A stretch of DNA of 6,253 nucleotides from Ktedonobacter racemifer (GTDB lineage: Bacteria > Chloroflexota > DTOL01 > JACQYG01), in the NCBI GenBank assembly GCA_020723545.1, contig DYIS01000160.1:1-6253 (forward strand). Direction: 5' to 3'. Below, one piece after another: positions 5,189 through 6,253 of this stretch. The first letter of the stretch is position 1. Every line of letters starts with the position of its first letter. Both the position numbers and the translations under genes were made by a program. Below the pieces are notes generated by a model. That model was not told where the DNA came from. It did no database searches and saw nothing but the letters and a program-made list of their open reading frames with translations.

Positions 5189-6253
5189 CTAGCGGGCTCG
5201 AGCCTCCAGGGTGACGTCCACGGTGGTCGTGCTGTCGGGCTTGACCGTCACGTAGAGCAGGCCCGGGTAAACCAGGTCACCGGGAAAGTTATCCGGGTTG
5301 AAGCCGATAACATAGTCGCCGGCTGGCAGGTCCCAAGACGCTTTGCCGGAGCGGTCTGTCCACCGGCCCATGCCAGGGTCCGGCGGCCCCGTGGGCTGGC
5401 CCTTGAACACCCCTATGCCCAGGTCAACCATGGGGCTGCCGTCGGGCTTAAGGACCTTGATGGCCAGGGATTGCTTTCCGGGCACTACGTTCACCTTGGC
5501 CGGCGGAGGTGGCCCCATGGGTGGGCCGCCGGGCTGTTGCAAGCCCTTCGTCGTCAGCTTGAGGATGGCCTCGGTGGTGCCCTCCTTGGCCACGTTCACC
5601 TCCATTGGTGGCCCCGGGAAGGCCAGGTCAGCGGGAAAGTTGATCGGGTTGAAGCCGATCCAGTACCGGCCAGGGGCCACCTTGAAGAAGGCCACTCCGT
5701 CGCTATCGGTCGTGACCCCGCCGGCATCGGGCGGGCCCTGGGGCGCTGACTTCCACAGATCCACCTCCAGGCCTTTCAGGGGCCGGCCATCGGGGCCGCG
5801 CAGGCGGACCTTCAGGCCCACGTCCCCCTCGGGCCGGACGTTAACCTCGAGCGACGCGCCCGGGGGACCCTGTTGGGAGGCGGGTATCTTGATCGACACC
5901 TCGGTGGTCCCCTCTCGAGACACCGAAACCGAGGCGGGCATGGGATAGACCAGGTCAGCGGGGAAGCCGTAGGCATTGAAGCCGACCCAGTATTCCCCCG
6001 GCTCCACCTTGAAGGAGACTACCCCATCCTGGCCGGTGCGCACCGACCCGGCGTCGGGCGGCCCCTGGGGCGCCGACTTCCACAGGTCCACCTCCAGGCC
6101 GGCCACCGGCCCGCCCGTCGGCCCCAGGAGCTTGACCTTCAGGCCCACCTCCCCCGGCAGCACTTTCACCTCCATGGACATGGGCTGAGCCGGGCCGGCG
6201 CTTTGTATCGGAGGTCCAGGCTGGGCCTGGGCCGTGGGAACCACGGGGTAGTA
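5189..6253 (-). CDS. Secreted three-repeat beta-sandwich protein (partial, start missing)
   Basis: I do not recognise a named family and the function is unknown. The reading frame is open through the right edge, giving 354 residues without a start; the first in-frame GTG at 6244 is unlikely to be the true one. Near the edge, VVPTAQA-QPGPP resembles the end of a signal peptide with an A-x-A cleavage site, so export is likely. Three tandem units of about 100 residues follow, at roughly residues 27-123, 134-233 and 253-349 counted from the edge, joined by proline- and glycine-rich linkers. Each has the pattern seen in Cna-B, SpaA-like and carboxypeptidase regulatory-like beta-sandwiches: GxPxxGLxV, a TDxDG turn, then PGxYxxGFN. 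All three also share GPPDxG and GFN-x3-FP-x-DL-x2-P. No catalytic residues, cysteines, membrane anchor or sorting signal are visible in this part. A structural or adhesive extracellular role is plausible but inferred. Confidence 0.82.
   Translation of the reverse strand, partial: YYPVVPTAQAQPGPPIQSAGPAQPMSMEVKVLPGEVGLKVKLLGPTGGPVAGLEVDLWKSAPQGPPDAGSVRTGQDGVVSFKVEPGEYWVGFNAYGFPADLVYPMPASVSVSREGTTEVSIKIPASQQGPPGASLEVNVRPEGDVGLKVRLRGPDGRPLKGLEVDLWKSAPQGPPDAGGVTTDSDGVAFFKVAPGRYWIGFNPINFPADLAFPGPPMEVNVAKEGTTEAILKLTTKGLQQPGGPPMGPPPPAKVNVVPGKQSLAIKVLKPDGSPMVDLGIGVFKGQPTGPPDPGMGRWTDRSGKASWDLPAGDYVIGFNPDNFPGDLVYPGLLYVTVKPDSTTTVDVTLEARAR
5555..6175 (-). repeat. Two closely related tandem domain repeats, third more divergent
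   Basis: Units 1 (about 5885-6175) and 2 (about 5555-5854) of the repeat protein share 18 consecutive identical residues starting GLEVDLWKSAPQ. At DNA level, 6055-6100 and 5728-5773 match at 43 of 46 bases, 327 bp apart. Unit 3 (about 5207-5497) keeps the same motifs but is more diverged, which points to duplication of one unit after the original array formed, or to gene conversion between units 1 and 2. Confidence 0.85.

Noticed and set aside
5343..5948. 201-codon plus-strand open frame
   Set aside because: It is antisense to the three-repeat protein, and its own apparent repeats merely mirror the repeats of that gene.
6242..6244. GTG at 6244 as the true start of the repeat protein
   Set aside because: The frame continues upstream to the window edge, and the residues around the GTG look like the end of a signal peptide, so the start should lie beyond the window.

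Overview
The window is GC-rich bacterial chromosomal DNA. The groES-groEL pair has a perfect CIRCE operator, and the chaperonin sequences look most like those of Chloroflexota (for example the GroEL N-terminal block KQLRFDEDARR and the segment [20 protein letters not shown]). I infer a Chloroflexota member, possibly uncultured, from family resemblance recalled from memory rather than from a search.

Layout. (1) Positions 1-2321, minus strand: a two-gene transcription unit made of a GT4-family glycosyltransferase (1215-2321) followed by imidazolonepropionase hutI (1-1218, C-terminus cut by the window edge). The two genes overlap by four bases (ATGA). A near-consensus sigma-70 type promoter (TTGACA, 17 bp, TATAGT) lies upstream of the glycosyltransferase, and a perfect 20-bp palindrome sits over its expected transcription start. 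(2) Positions 2322-2639: a divergent intergenic region that also carries the rightward promoter and CIRCE operator of the chaperonin operon. (3) Positions 2640-4646, plus strand: groES and groEL, each with the same strong TAAGGAGG ribosome binding site. (4) Positions 4647-5188: a 542-bp convergent intergenic region without a credible gene. It holds the groEL terminator and a dense series of perfect inverted repeats of different sequences. (5) Positions 5189-6253, minus strand: the C-terminal part of an apparently exported protein built from three tandem beta-sandwich-like repeats of about 100 residues. Its start lies beyond the right edge.

How the genes relate. GroES and GroEL form the protein-folding chamber and are very probably repressed through CIRCE by HrcA, whose gene is not in the window. 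HutI carries out the third step of histidine degradation. No other hut gene is visible, so its pairing with a glycosyltransferase is unexpected. The repeat protein is of unknown function and independent of the rest.

No clear new enzymatic or defence system is present. The parts most worth a second look are the population of perfect palindromes (at least seven between groEL and the repeat protein, one inside hutI, one at the glycosyltransferase promoter) and the repeat protein with its recurrent GPPD-x-G and GFN-x3-FP-x-DL-x2-P signatures.
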